Source of the DNA: Parvularia atlantis
Taxonomy: Eukaryota; Opisthokonta; Rotosphaerida
Length of the DNA: 10,205 nucleotides
Assembly (NCBI GenBank): GCA_943704415.1
Contig: CALSCO010001529.1
Coordinates: 1-10,205, forward strand
Reading direction: 5' to 3'
The position numbers and the translations under genes were made by a program. The notes beneath the pieces are model-generated. The model did not search any database. It worked only from the letters and a program-made list of their open reading frames with translations, and had not been told where the DNA came from. Shown in pieces: positions 8,701 to 10,205 of the stretch (its first letter is position 1; each line of letters begins with the position of its first letter).

Positions 8701-8920
8701 CTTCGCAGTGTGGCCGCGCGTCAGACAAGTGTGGCCGCATCATGGCCGCGGAGTGGCGGCAGCATGGCCGCGAGTTCATTTTCGGCTGAACGAGCGCAAC
8801 GTGCACCCGCGTGCTGCTTCTCTCTCGCGCCGCGTGCGCGCTGCTCGCGCTGCCTGCTCGCACTCGTCGTCCTCGCGTGCACGGTGCTCTGACGAGGCGC
8901 GCGCACGTGCAGAGAGGAGG
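8701..8920. promoter_or_regulatory. Divergent promoter between the INO80B-type and syntaxin genes
   Basis: These 220 bp separate two start codons that face away from each other. TGGCCGC occurs four times (8711, 8732, 8743 and 8765), with start-to-start spacings of 21, 11 and 22 bp, close to whole turns of the helix. Two copies extend to GTGTGGCCGC (8708-8717, 8729-8738) and two to CATGGCCGCG (8741-8750, 8763-8772). GCACGTGC (8903-8910) contains a CACGTG E-box just upstream of the syntaxin start. CTGACG followed by GTGCAG ending at 8912 looks like the end of a 5' UTR intron. No TATA box is evident. Confidence 0.55.
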
Positions 8921-10135
8921 ATGCGCGACCGTCTCAAGCAAGTGAAGCAGGTGCGGCACTCTCGGCGGCGGGTGCGCCTCGCTCACGCGGCGTGCGCGGC
9001 GTGCGCGGCAGGGCGGCTCGTCCGACGTCGAGCTCGAGAGCGGGTTCGTGCAGGAGGGCTCGCAGGAGACGCGCAAGTTCTACGAGCAGGTGCCTGCGTC
9101 TGCCACTGGACTGTTTTTCCGGCTGACGCCGCGACGTGGCGCCAGGTGACGGAGGTGCAAGGGCTCATCAGCGCCATCCAGGACAACACGCGCGAGCTCG
9201 AGGACCTGTACAAGAAGAACCTGGGCGAGGTGCAGGAGCAGGTCAAGAAGCGTGCGTCTCGTTCGACCGACGTCCGTGCGCGCGTGCGGCTCACGAGGGG
9301 CGACGCAGAGCGCACGGCGCGCATCGACAAGCTCGTCAACGACTCCAACAAGGCCGCCATCGCCACGCGCAAGAAGCTGCAGGAGATGGAGAAGGCCACG
9401 GCCACGCTGCCCAAGCAGGGCGAGGGCGAGTCGGTCGAAGTGCGCGCGAGGAAAAGCCAGGTATGCATCGGCGGATTGGAGGGCGAAGCGTGCTGAGCGC
9501 GCGCACGGGGCGTAGCACGCGGCCCTCACCAGCAGCTTTGTCAAGGTCATGGGCATGTACCAAGACGTGCAGTCCAATAGCAAGAAGGAGCTGCGCAACC
9601 GGCAGAAGCGCGAGCTGCGCATCGGTCCGCGGCCGCTCCGCTCCCGCTCGTGCCTGTGTGCTGATGGCTGCTGGTGGTGCCCGCGCGCGCGCAGTCTCGT
9701 CCAACGCGACCGAGGAGGAGATCGAGCAGGCGGTCGACAACGTGTCTGGGCCGATCTTTGCGCAGCAGGTGCGCTCGTCTCATGTTTCATCCGGCTCGCA
9801 GCTCACACTGCCGCCACGCGAGCGCAGATTGAGAACGCGTCGCAGCGTGAGGACGCCAAGAAGCTGCTCGCCGAGATCCAGAGCAGGCATGAGGACATCC
9901 TCAAGCTCGAGGAGTCGCTGCGCGAGCTGCGCCAGCTTTTCCTGGACATGCAGACGCTCGTGGAGGCCCAGGGCGAGATGCTGAACGAGATTGAGCACAA
10001 CGGTGCGCTGCTTCGTGTGCGCTGCGCATGCGTGCTGACGCGCACGCGTACGCAGTCGACTCGGCCGTCAACTTTACCGAGGCCGGGACGCAGGAGCTTG
10101 TCCGCGCGGTCAAGTACCAGAAGTCGGCGCGAACG
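8921..10135 (+). CDS. STX: Plasma-membrane-type syntaxin (Qa-SNARE), 3' partial
   Basis: Eight exons give 268 residues: 8921-8950, 9012-9089, 9146-9251, 9309-9460, 9516-9624, 9695-9768, 9828-10002, 10056-10135. The start MRDRL matches the M-K/R-D-R-L/T start of syntaxins 1-4. The Habc three-helix regulatory region runs from about residue 33 to 160 ([45 protein letters not shown]). The SNARE helix (about 200-256, [20 protein letters not shown] onward) has the zero-layer Gln at residue 231 (codon 9969-9971, in LVEAQGEM). KYQKSART ends the last exon, where syntaxin 1 has KYQSKARR just before its membrane anchor. The anchor is not in the window; an intron starts at 10136. Such t-SNAREs pair with SNAP-25-like and VAMP-like partners to drive exocytosis. 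The acceptor at 9515 (TAG) is chosen over CAG at 9532 or 9535 because only it keeps frame and restores the conserved helix. Confidence 0.95.
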
Positions 10136-10205
10136 GTGCGTGCGCGTGGGTGCTGCGCTGGGGCGGGGGGGGGCAAACAACGCCGAGGAACTGCTGACCA
10201 ACCAG
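10136..10205 (+). other. Last visible syntaxin intron, ending at the window edge
   Basis: Donor GTGCGTGCG follows the codon for Thr268. A CTGACC branch-like site (10193-10198) is followed by AACCAG ending at 10205, a well-placed 3' splice site. The exon for the transmembrane anchor should begin at the next base. The intron holds a run of nine G (10165-10173) with other G runs nearby. Confidence 0.75.

Noticed and set aside
8005-8892. Plus-strand open frame with a Leu/Val-rich stretch resembling membrane segments
   Set aside because: It is another shadow frame of the acidic triplet repeats (CTC/GTC read as Leu/Val) and shows no family resemblance.
8093-9496. Long plus-strand open frame (467 codons) rich in Ser
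   Set aside because: Its poly-Ser comes from reading the complement of the Glu/Asp repeats of the INO80B-type gene; its 3' part overlaps syntaxin exons and reads through introns.
1-10205. Bacterial operon or phage-defence system
   Set aside because: Spliceosomal introns, a mitochondrial presequence, a SNARE and an INO80 subunit show nuclear eukaryotic DNA; no defence-type genes or mobile elements were seen.

Overview
This window is a stretch of GC-rich nuclear DNA from a eukaryote. It holds four protein-coding genes cut by many very short introns (41-85 bp in my hand splicing). Splicing was worked out by keeping frame and matching conserved protein families, not from transcripts. Most introns begin GTGCG, carry a CTGAC/CTCAC/CTAAC-like branch site near the 3' end and finish in CAG. 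Conserved branch sites and tiny introns recall fungi. The gene content (an SBF/MTMR5-MTMR13 protein and an animal-like plasma-membrane syntaxin) recalls holozoans. A zoosporic early-diverging fungus or a unicellular holozoan would fit; I cannot name a species.

Layout: (1) 1-88 is a pure (CA)n microsatellite abutting the first exon seen. (2) 90-5381, plus strand: the C-terminal two thirds of an SBF-type (DENN-GRAM-myotubularin-PH) pseudophosphatase, 29 exons, 5' end missing. (3) 5382-5507: short convergent intergenic region with a hairpin. (4) 7250-5508, minus strand: complete mitochondrial pyruvate dehydrogenase E1 alpha, 10 exons, 409 residues, including a probable GC-AG intron inside the thiamine-diphosphate motif. 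(5) 7251-7510: spacer holding a duplicated palindromic 12-mer. (6) 8700-7511, minus strand: an INO80B/Ies2-type chromatin-remodelling subunit, 2 exons, 377 residues, with acidic low-complexity tracts. (7) 8701-8920: compact divergent promoter with four TGGCCGC elements at near-helical spacing. (8) 8921-10205, plus strand: a Qa-SNARE of the plasma-membrane syntaxin type, 268 residues seen; the window ends exactly at a likely 3' splice site just before the expected membrane anchor.

The genes are unrelated housekeeping functions: endomembrane signalling and Rab regulation, pyruvate oxidation, chromatin remodelling, and membrane fusion. I see no mobile element, RNA gene, CRISPR array or evidence of a new multi-gene system. 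The most unusual features are the splice-site grammar, the partly decayed phosphatase motif, the GC-AG intron in a catalytic motif, and the regulatory repeats.
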